Positions 46,570 through 56,363 of a DNA stretch of 64,000 nt are shown piece by piece. The stretch is taken from assembly GCA_030015575.1 (NCBI GenBank), contig CM057339.1, positions 775,078,809 through 775,142,808 of the forward strand, in the 5' to 3' direction. Each line of letters opens with the position of its first letter. Positions within the stretch are counted from its first letter, which is position 1. The notes below the pieces were generated by a model. That model made no database searches. It was not told the origin of the DNA and worked only from the letters and a program-made list of their open reading frames with translations. The DNA comes from Agapanthus africanus. Lineage: Eukaryota > Streptophyta > Magnoliopsida > Asparagales > Amaryllidaceae. Made by a program: the position numbers and the translations under genes.

Positions 46570-46835
46570 TATTTCTTTCCGCGATGCTCTATCATTTCAG
46601 CTTTTATATCGCGAAGGTCGTGATTGCCCAATCATTTCGGCTATTTTTCGCGGTGCCCAATCATTTCGGCTATTTGTTTTATTTTTTTTTACTCGCTGCT
46701 TTTTATTGCGAGTTGCCCAATCATTTCGTCTATTTTTCATGCATACATTTTTACTTGCTGATTTTGTTGCAAGTTGCCCCATCATTTCGGCTATTTCGTA
46801 TGCATGTGTGGCTTGCTGGCTTTTTACTGCAAGCT
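46570..46835 (+). repeat. CGGCTATTT-linked stem-loop repeats of element 2
   Basis: Linker TTGCCCAATCATTTCGGCTA separates stems with changing arms: ACTCGC/GCGAGT around TGCTTTTTATT, ACTTGC/GCAAGT around TGATTTTGTT, and GCTTGC/GCAAGC around TGGCTTTTTACT. The G-C to A-T change is made on both arms. Confidence 0.75.
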
Positions 46836-46974
46836 TGGATTTAGACACCGATTTCGGCATCAGCACCGCTACAACTGGGAAATCGCCAGGAGCGAATCAT
46901 CATTTGCCTCTGTCGATGTCGAACAAAGGTGGCTTAGCAAACAGGGTTAAGATCCTGTCGACTAAGGCTTTTGA

Positions 46975-47145
46975 CTTTATGAGCCGTAAGGGTCTCATAA
47001 AGGTATTTCTCCCTACAAGTCGTGAGGATCTCATAGGTGTGTTTTCTTCTTAGGAGTCGTGAGGATTCCTAAGTGCGTGTTCTCCTATTAGTCGTAAGGA
47101 TCTTACAAGAGTGTTTTCTCCTTATAAGTCGAGAGGACTTACAAG
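46975..47145. repeat. Hairpin block E
   Basis: Five stem-loops. The first is CTTTATGAG/CTCATAAAG around CCGTAAGGGT. The third is CTTAGGA/TCCTAAG around GTCGTGAGGAT. Stems 2, 4 and 5 carry mismatches. Confidence 0.85.
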
Positions 47146-47323
47146 GACTGTTCACCGTATAGGCATATCCCTAGTCACGGATGGGACTTCGTTAGGGAAA
47201 TGTTTATTCGCGCCCGTGGATTGTATACAAGGGTCAGTATTGAGCCGCTTGTAGGGCAGTATCGGAGGTTGTGAGGGCTGCTTAAGAACAGCTTCAGATC
47301 TCTGTAACTTAAGACTTTTGAAT

Positions 47324-47495
47324 CTTATGAGTCGTGAGGGTCCCATAAGAGGGTTCTCCTTACGAGTCGTGAGGATCTCGCAAGTGTAATTTCTCCTTAG
47401 GAATCGTGGGGATCCCTAAGTGTGTTGCTCCCTTATGAGTCGTAAGGATCTCACGCAGGTGTTTTCTCCTTGCAAAGTCGAGAGGACCTTACAAG
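47324..47495. repeat. Hairpin block F
   Basis: Five stem-loops. Stem 1 is CTTATG/CATAAG around AGTCGTGAGGGTCC. Stem 2 has drifted to CTTACGAG/CTCGCAAG around TCGTGAGGAT. Stem 3 is CTTAGG/CCTAAG around AATCGTGGGGATC. Confidence 0.85.
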
Positions 47496-47849
47496 TGTCT
47501 TTCAACGAGATTGCGCCCTTTCGGGTTTTCACAAAACTCGCCGGCAGCCCTGCTGTTTTTACTCATGGAGCCCTTTCGGGTTTTCATCCGTGCCCATTTT
47601 GCTTATGGACATACCGTTTTCTTTTTTTTATCTTTTTTTTATTCTAACAAGGTTGCGCCCTTTCGGGTTTTCACAAGACTCGCCGGTAGCCCTGCTTTTT
47701 TTACTCACGGAGCCCTTTCGGGTTTTCATCCGTACCTATTCTGCTTATGGACATACCATTTTTCTTTCTCTCTCTTTTTTCATTCTTTTTTTTGTATCAG
47801 TTTTGGGATGTTGCAATCCACCGTGGTTTATCGACATCTCGGTCAACGG

Positions 47850-48030
47850 CTAGTTTCAGGACATAGTAGTTCGTTGTTAGTTTAGAGACGTTTCGGTCCG
47901 TCGTTAGTTTAAGGACGTTTCGGTCCATTGTTAGTTTAAGGACATTTCGGTCCGTCATTAGTTTAAGGACGCTTTGGTCCGCTGTTAGTTTAAGGACGTT
48001 TCGGTCCGTCATTAGTTTAAGGACGTTTCA
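47850..48030 (-). repeat. Short 24-bp-type tandem array next to the pol end
   Basis: Units such as GTTAGTTTAAGGACGTTTCGGTCC, about 30 bp apart, repeated about seven times. They are relatives of the 24-bp thirds in the LTR 72-bp arrays but lie outside the LTR, so the same building block was used twice in one element. Confidence 0.75.
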
Positions 48031-48126
48031 ATCCGTTAGCCGGCCACTACTTATAGAGTTTAGGCTTAGGAAGATAGCGAGCGGACATAGGCGTCGTCAT
48101 CTATCGTTGACCTAGGCCGTGACTCG

Positions 48127-48702
48127 TCAGGCGTAGTATTTTTTCAGGAATCGACCGTTTATTGGCTGGAAAGGTCTTTCACCATGTATGTCCATGAGTA
48201 GGTAGGCTCCACCCTGGTAGACCTTATCTATGATATACGGGCCTTCATAGTTCGGTTCGAATTTCCTCCGTTTGGCACGATTAGGGATCATAGGTCTTTT
48301 GACCACTAGCATGAGTTCGCCTTGGCGGAATGTCCTCGGCCTAGTCAATCTTTCGTATGAGCGCGTCATCTTTGCTTTATAAGCCTCCAGATTTTGTTGC
48401 ACTATGAGCCGGGTTTCATCGAGGGCGTCGAGCTCCTCAAGCCGAAGGTGAGCATTCTCTTCGTCCGTTAGCTCATAATGAACTGCCACTCGTAGAGAGG
48501 GTAATTCTATTTCAAGGGGGAGTACCGCTTCTGTACCGAATACCAATGCATACGGCGTTGTGTTCGTGGCCATTTTGAACGTAGTTCAATACGCCCAGAG
48601 AGCTTTATGCAGTCTCTCGTGCCAGTCCTTCTTATTTTGGGACACCGTCTTTTTCACGATCTTCGTCAAGGTCTTGTTGAAAGCCTCGGCTAGACCGTTA
48701 GC
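48127..48702 (-). pseudogene. Integrase C-terminal part of element 2 (after nonsense codons)
   Basis: Same reading frame as the upstream ORF. It contains the catalytic glutamate region NGLAEAFNKTL (about 48700-48665) and then, after stop 48586-48588, TNTTPYALVFGTEAVLPLE, typical of the gypsy integrase C-terminus, and YEGPYIIDKVYQGGAYLL. It ends at stop 48127-48129. No frameshift is seen; only stops break it. Confidence 0.88.
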
Positions 48703-50289
48703 TCAGGGATTATAAACTGAGGAGTATCTCCAATCTATGTTGTGCTGTTGTGCGAAGCGGCTGATCTTGTGGCTTCTGTAGGCCGGCCCGTTATCGGAGA
48801 TAATCCGTCGAAGAGTGCCAAACCGATAAATGACGTGTGTCTTGAAAATATGGAGGATATTCTCCGTCTTCACTTCCCTCGGCGGTACTGCTTCTGCCCA
48901 TTTAGAGAAGTAATCAGTTGTCGCCAAAATGAATCGATGTCCTCTGGATGTTACTGGCTCAATGGGGCCGATTATGTCAGTTCCCCACATTTCGAACCAC
49001 CAGCTAGCCACCGTTGGATGTAGTGGATTTGGATGCTGATGGATAAAGTCCCTATGGATCTGGCACGAGTGGCATTGCTTTGCATACTCGAGGCAGTCCT
49101 GGATCATCATGGGCCAATAATAATCCATCCGTTTGATCTTCAGCTTCATCTTCGGCCCGGCTTGGTGAGAATCGCAGAGTCCATCGTGAGTTTCTTGGAC
49201 GACTCTCTTTGCCTCTTCAGGCCCCAGGCATCTTAGCCATAAAAAATCAAATGACCTCTTGTACAGAGTATCGTTGGCGAAGGCGAAAGATAGGGCTCGC
49301 TTCATGAGCTGATGTTTTGAGGTCGCCTCTTCAGGTGTTCGACGGGATTTGAAGTAGTCTATAAAGACTTCTCTCGAATCTTCAACCTTTTCTTGGTCTT
49401 TTACTTGCAGAGCCATTTGCTCGGTCGCTCCCTTTTCCTTGGACGACTCTGGAGATATTTCTGCCGGTGCAAGAACCCGACGGCTTTGTACCACGATTCT
49501 TACGTCATCGAGGTTTTTGTCAGCCAGTTCTTTAGCGAGCTTGGCTAATGCATCCGCTTTACTATTTTCCATACGTGGTATGCTTTCTATGGTGTAGGAA
49601 GGAATTTGAGTCAGCAGTTGCTGTACTCTCTCGCCGTACTTCACCAACTCTGGCTTGCACGTTTGGTAGTCGCCGTTTACTTGACTAACGACCAGTCGAG
49701 AGTCTCCGTATATGAGGAGGTCTTCAATCCCCATGTCGATGGCGATCTCGAGACCTGCTATCAAGGCTTCATACTCGGCTTCATTGTTTGTCCTCGGCTC
49801 TGTTAAGGAGAAGGCAAAGCACATTATCCCTCCTTGTGGAGTTACGAAGATGAAGCCTACCCCTGATTTGATTATCGGGGTATTTTGTTTGTGCTTCTTC
49901 ATGGAGGATGCTCCATCGATGTAAAGTTCCCACCGGGTATCACTTCCGTCGATCGTGTCAAACGCATGTTCGTCTGGCAGTTCGCAATTCAAAGGAGAAT
50001 CGGCAGGTATCGGATACTTAGCGAGGAAGTCGGCGATGGCCTGACCCTTCACTGCCTTAAGAGGCTGATAAGTTATTGAGAACTCCATCAAGAGCAAGGC
50101 CCACTTAGCGAGCCGCTCCGTCAATATGGCCTTTGACATCAAATACATGAGAGGATCCACCTTCGATATGAGACGGACTTCATGCGCCAATGTATAATGT
50201 CTGAGCTTTGTTATCGCGAAGATCAATGCCAGGCAGTGTTTTTCGATCGGGGAGTAGTTGCTTTCTGCCCCCAGTAGAAATCGACTCAA
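48703..50289 (-). pseudogene. RNase H, second (archaeal-like) RNase H and integrase of element 2
   Basis: A 528-codon open stretch. Residues 1-100 are the end of the gypsy RNase H (SNYSPIEKHCLAL...). Residues 118-252 form a second RNase H of archaeal/cellular type with acidic residues D124 (YIDGAS), E170 (NNEAEYEAL), D196 (GDSRLV) and D246 (ADALAKL). Residues 360-412 are the integrase HHCC zinc domain (H368, H375, C406, C409). Residues 425-528 are the start of the DDE core (D438 in GTDIIG, D499 in ISDNGPAY). The dual RNase H is diagnostic for the Tat/Ogre lineage. It ends at TGA 48703-48705 inside the integrase core, before the third catalytic residue. Confidence 0.93.
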
Positions 50290-50652
50290 ATAGTAGAGGG
50301 CTCTCTCCTTCCCTTGGTCGTTCTCTTATACCCATAATGCGCCTAAGGAACCTTCAAGGGCGGTTGTATACAGAATGAGAGGCTTTCCCTTGACCGGAGC
50401 AGCCATCACTGGCGGGTTTTGCAGGTATTGCTTGATTTCGTCCAGCGCGCTTTGGAATTTGCGGTCCCAGACGAAAGGGGTTCCTTTCTTCATCAGGTGG
50501 CTGTAAGGACGGTATTTGCCTGGGAGATTGGCTATAAATCACCGAATATACGCGAGCTTCCCTTGGAGAGATCGCAATTGCTTGAGAGTCCTTGGCGGGG
50601 GCATTTCCATAATCGCCTTGATCTTTGACGGATCTATCTCGATACCTCGGTG
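50290..50652 (-). pseudogene. RT thumb to RNase H linker of element 2, interrupted by stops
   Basis: Continues the RT frame: KIKAIMEMPPPRTLKQLRSL, then stop 50539-50541 (TGA), FIANLPGKYRPYSHLMKKG and FQSALDEIKQYLQNPPV, then stop 50326-50328 (TAA). These motifs are the usual gypsy RT connection/RNase H start. No frameshift is present. Confidence 0.88.
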
Positions 50653-51393
50653 TCAGACGATGAATCCTAGGAATTTGCCCGAGGAAACTCCGAACGCGCA
50701 TTTGAGAGGGTTCACCTTCAAGTTGTATTGCCGGAGGTATTGAAATACGATCTTCAGATGCTCTAGATGTTCCTCGTATGATTTGCTTTTCACCACAAGG
50801 TCGTCGATATAGCATTCGACGATTTCATATATGAGGTCATCGAAGATCTTCGTCATGGCCCTCTGATAGGTGGCAACAGCGTTCTTTAGATCGAAGGGCA
50901 TCACCTTGTAGCAGAATATACCCAAAGGGGTCCGGAAAGCGGTATGCTTCTGATCCTCGGGATGCATCTTAATCTGATTGTATCCTGATGAGCCGTCCAT
51001 GAAGGAGAAAACTTCGTGAGTGGACGTATTGTCTATCATTAGCTCGGTGACCGGTACTGGGAAGTCATCTTTTGGGCAGGCTTTATTGAGATCCCGAAAG
51101 TCCACACATATGCCCACTGTCCCATATTTCTTCATCACCGGGACGATATTGGCGATCCAGTCAGGATACTGAACCTCTTGGATGAAGCCAGAGTCGATCA
51201 GCTTCTTGACCTCGGCGTTGATGCTCATCTCAAGCTCGAGCCGTATTCTTCTCGGTGCTTGTTTGATTGGCTTGGCGTTCGGGGATATTTCCAATTTGTG
51301 GACAGTAATGTCTGGATCTAGTCCTGGCATCTCGGAATAGTTCCATGCGAAACAATCTTTATGTTGTATGAGCACGTCTTTTAGCATAGCCAC
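50653..51393 (-). pseudogene. Reverse transcriptase of element 2
   Basis: RT domain with FRDLNKACPKDDFPVP (residues about 99-114), FMDGSSGYNQIKM (the usual FLDGYSGYNQI, changed at two positions), the TAFRTPLGIFCYKVMPFDLK region and the catalytic YIDDLVVKS (residues 195-203). Upstream CFAWNYSEMPGLDP is typical of Tat/Athila RT. TGA 50653-50655 ends the open stretch just after KCAFGVSSGKFLGF, and TGA 51430-51432 precedes it in the same frame. Confidence 0.95.
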
Positions 51394-51429
51394 CCTTTCT
51401 TCAGACAGCAGCTCACTGACGAATGTCGG

Positions 51430-52209
51430 TCACAGGTCACTTGCCGTCCCCAAATCAATTTTCTTGAGGTTATCTGCAGTAGTATGTATTCCATCTTCCA
51501 GCTCTTTCGGCGCCGGTGGAAACTCCGAGATCACCTCATCATCATTGTTTTCGAAACACCAGGGGAGGTCATCCGTATTCTCGGGCTCTTCTTTTGATAG
51601 CTTAATCACGTGACAGGTACGAGCTCGCTTCCAAGACTGATGTTGATCTGGTTTTACTCTCACTGTATGCGCGGCTTTTGGTTCGTGCTTCTGCGGCGGA
51701 GTTATCCTCCAACTGTTGGACAGAGCGAACCTGCCCTGTTGATATTGGTCTTCGACCCAGTTCTTGAAGGTGAAGCGGTCTTCGAGAGGATGTCCTATTG
51801 CTCGGTGATAAGAGCAATAGTCTGGGTGAGAGACCTCTTTGGCTTGCTCGGGGTGTTTAGACTCCGGAAGTGTAATCATTTGATGTCTTATGGCAAGATC
51901 AAGTATCTTCCGTGTTTTGTTTTGAGGAAAAGAGTATGTTCGACTCATCTTCTTCATAAGGGACGAATCCGGATTGCTCGATTCCCGATCGCGCGGCTTC
52001 TTGGTCCCGCTTTATCGCTTGGTCCCGCTCTTTGATTTATTTTTGCCTCTGCGTCGGGCCTTTTGTATGACGGGTTGATAAGGAAGAGTATTGTCATTCT
52101 CCGCGGCCTGCTGAAGGAGGCGCTGCATCCTGGCTTTCTCGAAAATGGCCATCTCACGGTTATGGTCGTCCCGGATCTTTTGACCCGCTTCCCTTACTAG
52201 CCTGTCCAC
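51430..52209 (-). pseudogene. Protease-RT spacer of element 2 with a third CHHC-like module
   Basis: Frame shared with protease and RT. REMAIFEKARMQRLLQQAA (about 52150) repeats a motif from the preceding ORF. MSRTYSFPQNKTRKILDLA and CSYHRAIGHPLED repeat the gag knuckle module, but the last cysteine of CX2HX4HX4C is replaced by Arg (near 51775). A stop (TAA 52012-52014) interrupts it. In Ogre elements an intron lies between protease and RT; I see no clear intron here. Confidence 0.75.
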
Positions 52210-54612
52210 TCATTCTTCAAATGACGGACTCGGCGCTTTGATGACCGGACCTTGTTTTGGTTCAAGATCGGTCTCTCTTAACTGAATGTCTCCTTCTTCA
52301 TCGAAGTCATGTATGACGTAGCTGCCATGGACTCGCTCCCGTTTTCTGGATTGCACATATCCAAGCCCAATTGTTTCCATTCTCCCGTAGGGTAACTTGC
52401 GCTGAGTTCCAGGGACATCCCAAATCCTGTTGTAGAACCGAGCTTGTCGAGTGGTCTGTTTGAAGGGTGCCCCTTGGCGCTTCAATAGCCTTTTCAAGCC
52501 TTCCGTGTAATATCTAGGCAGACGGATGGACTGGAGCCTGTCGAGCATAGAATCGGCGTTGTGCCAGATTTCCTTCTCCACTTTGGTTTCCCCGGATCGG
52601 TAGAATAGGATCGCTTTTTCATCTTTTCGCCTGGGAGGGACGTAGAATGTCTGCAGTTCCTGCACACTATAAGTTTTAAATGCATCGAGATCTTTGTAAT
52701 GTTCTTGTGGAACCATGATAATTTGCAGACTCTGATTATCGCCAACGAAGGCTTGTATTGATGGCCGAGCGAAAAATATAGCGTTAACCTCATCTTCCGA
52801 GTCACTGCCGAAGATCAACATGGGGGCAGACAGTCCCGGGTTGTTGCGTTGAGGCGGCCCTGAATAAACTATCTCTTCTTCCCCCTCGGTATTACTCCCG
52901 AAGACTGGAATAGTGGTGATAGCTTTGTCCTTCGGTTTGTGACACCTCTCCGTGTCCTCGAAATCTGGTAAGAAGTATTTTGCATCTTCGTATTTTCGGA
53001 CTTCGTTCATGGAGAATGGGTTCAACTCCCCCGTCACAGTGTACTCAAGACCATCCTTGAAGTATTTCATACACTGATGTTGTGTAGAAGGGATGATGTT
53101 GTACTCGTGTAACCAAGGCCGCCCGAGCAAAGCATTGTAGCATGTCTTGGCATCAATGACGTGAAATTTAATATCCGTGACAAGTAGCCCGAAGCGCAAC
53201 GTCGATATCACAGACCCGAGAGTCCGTGATGACTGGGAGTCAAAACCGGAGATGGTGATTTTATCACGAGCGAAGTGCTGAACGCTCATGTAGATTTCCT
53301 TCAACACTTGCACGTTGAGGAGATTGACGGAGGACCCATTGTCGATCAGGATTTTGCCTATCTTAATATCGTGACAGTATCCGGAGATATAAAGGGGACG
53401 ATTGTGTTCGCACATCCCAAGGAGGAGATCTTCATCGCCGAAGGTGATATCGGCTGTGTGTACTTCTTCCAGCTCATCTTTCATCCTTTCTTCGGCGAGG
53501 AAAGCTTGGAATTGCTCTGGCACTTGTAGCGCCTTGATCAATGAATCTCTCGCCTCTTTGGATATCACCAGGGCGTCGAGAATACTGAGCTGCGAGGGTA
53601 GCTTCCTCAAGTGCACCAGAACGTTGTAGTCCACCTTACTTTTCTTTGGCGGATCCTTGGCAGTCAGCTCTTTCATGACTTGGTCATTTAGGGCGATATC
53701 CTCAGGGACCTTTTCTTTTCCCTTATCTTTTCTATTCATGGGTCCGAGATTCTTTTCGGGCAGCGTACAATTGCGCAGCTGGATATTTTCACAGGTCTTC
53801 GGCTCTTCCTCTTTCCCCGAGGTGGATTCTTTGAAGAGAGGGCCAAGAGTCATCTCTTCATCGGAGTCGCTCCCGAAGGTGAAAACTTGTGATCCCCCGG
53901 CATTAACTATGCGACAGTTGCCGGCGGTCTTTCTAAGCTCCTCGGTCGCACTACTTCGCTCCCGACGAGTTTTGCGTTTCATCCGCTTAAAATGTTGCCG
54001 GTGAGCAACATATCCCTGCCACCATCTTTTAAAAGCGTTGCACTCTTCAGTAGGGTGCGCAATCTTTCGATGATATAAGCAGTAGCTAGGATGCATTTCT
54101 GCTTCACCAAGAATGTTTCCTTCGGAGGGTGGTAGCTTCATTTCCATTAATATGGCTTTAGCAAACCTTTTTCTCGTCTTGAACTTGTTTTTATTCGCGA
54201 CGGATGTCCTTTGATTCGGTGGGAGTGTCTCGACTCTTTCATCCAGTCGCCGGCGTTTGGCCTTTTCAAATATGGCCATCTCACGCTTCCGATCAGCTTT
54301 ACTTTTCAGAAGAGCTTCGTTTAGGAATGCGTCGATCATTTCGTCTGATGGCCCTGGAAGTTCCGGTTCAGGACCTGCCCCCAGTCTCTCGGTGCAAGGA
54401 GCTTCTTCATCGTCTATCGACGAGTGAGAGATCATATGGCAATTTGCTACGTAATCCTCAGATCCATCCGATGAGTCTTCTCCATCATCTCCGTCTTCAA
54501 GGACGTGGCCGAGGAACTCTTGGAGCGTGATTGGAGTCCGCGCCTTCTGGTTATATTCTTCCAGCGCGTCAATTTGCTTTTGCAGGTCTGTGCGCTTGTC
54601 GTCAGACTTCAT
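52210..54612 (-). pseudogene. gag C-terminal and aspartic protease ORF of element 2 (800 codons)
   Basis: Residues 1-130 are acidic and charged (QKQIDALEEYNQK; REMAIFEKAKRRRL). Residues 178-191 (CLYHRKIAHPTEEC) form a CX2HX4HX4C knuckle-like motif. Residues about 400-500 are a retropepsin-like domain with active-site motif ILIDNGSSVNLL (about 53345-53310), the plant DNGS version, and the later ALLGRPWLHEYNIIPS, typical of the protease C-terminal flap region. Residues 640-800 are a linker of unknown role (RYYTEGLKRLLKRQGAPF). Read-through from upstream gag in the same frame is blocked by stops 54649-54651 and 54928-54930. Confidence 0.9.
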
Positions 54613-55518
54613 GGGATTCTTGGATTTCTTCTTCTTTTTCGAAGATTTTTATGGCTGGGTGTGAACACTTTGGCTATCACCACCGATTTTTGGAGTCGGG
54701 CGCGGCTTCAGCATCCCTTCAATGATCTCAGGTTCCAACGGATTCTTCCAACTGATCGCTGGACAGGTCTGGAGATCATTCAGCATTCTTTTGGTTCTGG
54801 CTGAAAGAACGACCTCCCATGGAGCTTCTTCAACAAAAGGGCACGATGCCCCCGGTGTGTCCGTCTTTTTAGGAGTGTGCGGTTGTGGTGGGCTTACTTT
54901 CCACTTCTCTGACAGTGCAAACTTGCCTTATTGGTACTGGTCCTCGATCCATCCCTTAAAGACGAAACAATCTTCGATTGGATGGCTTACCGTTTGGTGG
55001 TAAGGACAATAATTAGGATTATTCGCTTCGCCGGGTTGCAATGGTCGCTTTGGATTCGGCAGATTGATAAGTCTGTTGCGCATCGCCAGCTCGAATAGTC
55101 TCTTCGTTTTGTCCCACGGGAACGAGTAAGGACGTGTCATTTTCTCATTATAATAGCGCCGTCTCTCTTCCAGTTGATCCGTTAGTTTTGGGGCACTGGG
55201 TTTCTGTTGGGTATTCGCAACAAAGGTCGCCTTCCCTTTACCCTTTTCGTTCCGCGGCTCCGGCTTCGGAGGAGACGGTCTATGACCCATCTGGGCTAGC
55301 TTGTCGATTAAAGCTTGGAACGTGGTCGGTTTGAAGAACATCATGAACTGCGAAATAGTTGCATGAGGGTCTAGAGTGCCCACGAACATGCCCACCGCTG
55401 GTGCTTCTTCGATGCGCTGTTGCATTTCGACCACAGATTCCGCCATCGGATCGCGTATTGAACCCACGTCTCGCCTGGCTTCACCCTGGCATTGATTAAT
55501 GATGTTATTGGGGTACAT
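54613..55518 (-). pseudogene. gag of element 2, middle part with first CHHC knuckle
   Basis: Frame as for protease. It contains VVEMQQRIEEAPAVGMFVG, SFPWDKTKRLFELAMRNRL and CPYHQTVSHPIEDC (CX2HX4HX4C), ending at TAA 54928-54930 (element 1 has Gln here). It continues as GKFALSEKWKVSPP to another TAA at 54649. The CHHC motif replaces the usual CCHC zinc knuckle and occurs three times in the polyprotein. Confidence 0.88.
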
Positions 55519-56363
55519 TCACTAGCATTTGTGAATCGCTGGGTGAACAACAACTCCATTTCTGCGAAAGTCTTGACGGAGTCGTTTGGATGTTCGGAAT
55601 ACCACTCAAATGCCGTTTCCGACAAGCTGCCGACGAATTGACGGAGCAAGAGCTTATCATCGCCACCGTTGTTTCCACAAAGAGCCCTGAACTGAGCGAC
55701 ATGTTGATGGGGATTGCATGTCCCCTTGTACACATGGAATTTGGGGATCGTGTAGCCCGGCGGGTACTTTATCTGATCATACTAGCCTGGTTACGGTCGC
55801 CCAGTTTTGACGACTTGGCCGGCCGCTTCATTTGCCTGGTGAACTCGTATTTGCTGAGCAATATAGTCATCCAGGGCGGCCTTAGAAATAGTTTCCTCCT
55901 TGGCTGCTGAAAGAGCCGGAGGTGGATTCGACGTCTCTCCTCTGTCATCTTCAATAATGATCGGAGGGTCTTCAGCTGGAGGATCCGGCTGTAACATCAT
56001 CCTGACCATGTCTTGGAAGAGAAGCGTCATTCGTTTTATGTTGGCGGCTTATTCTGCGGCTTCTCTGTCCTTCTTTTCAAGGACTCAGCTTAGGAAGTCA
56101 GCATCGGTTTCTTGTTCGTGACGCTGTTCTGATGATGCCTCCGGGCTTTCTTTTGGCCCGGTAAGTGCGGCCATTGCAGTCAGCATCTCTTGAAGCTTCT
56201 GCTGTTGTTGTTCCTGAGCCCTTGTTATTGATCGGGTGAGCGGCTGGTGGCCCGTCGAAGTGCGGCTTTCCTCTTTTCCGGAAGCCATGTAAACCGTATG
56301 TACCGCTATGCCCCCAGACTTGGAGTGTCTGGGCTCAGCGTCTTTGTGTTCTACCCTGGTCAT
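55371..56363 (-). pseudogene. gag of element 2, N-terminal and capsid part
   Basis: The probable start is ATG 56288 (MASGKEESRT...). A Gln-rich segment (RAQEQQQQKLQEML) follows, then KVPPGYTIPKF-like sequence and the capsid core YKGTCNPHQHVAQFRALCG, FVGSLSETAFEWYSEHP and FAEMELLFTQRF, typical of the retrotransposon gag (Retrotrans_gag) domain. In-frame stops lie at 56085-56087, 56049-56051, 55791-55793 and 55782-55784. A one-base shift near 55440-55480 moves the coding to the frame of the downstream gag. Confidence 0.88.

Larger units (their letters stand above)
43664..48126. other. Post-pol (3' untranslated) region of element 2
   Basis: No gene. Modules in plus order: hairpin block D (43796-43967), 168-bp tandem array (43985-46270), CGGCTATTT stem-loop repeats (46570-46835), hairpin blocks E (46975-47145) and F (47324-47495), CCCTTTCGGG stem-loops (47500-47735), then a short array of GTTAGTTTAAGGACGTTTC units (47850-48030). 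Confidence 0.75.

Noticed and set aside
48703..51393. Endogenous pararetrovirus (caulimovirid) origin for the RT-RNase H
   Set aside because: LTRs, polypurine tract, integrase and gag with Tat-type dual RNase H are present; no movement protein seen.
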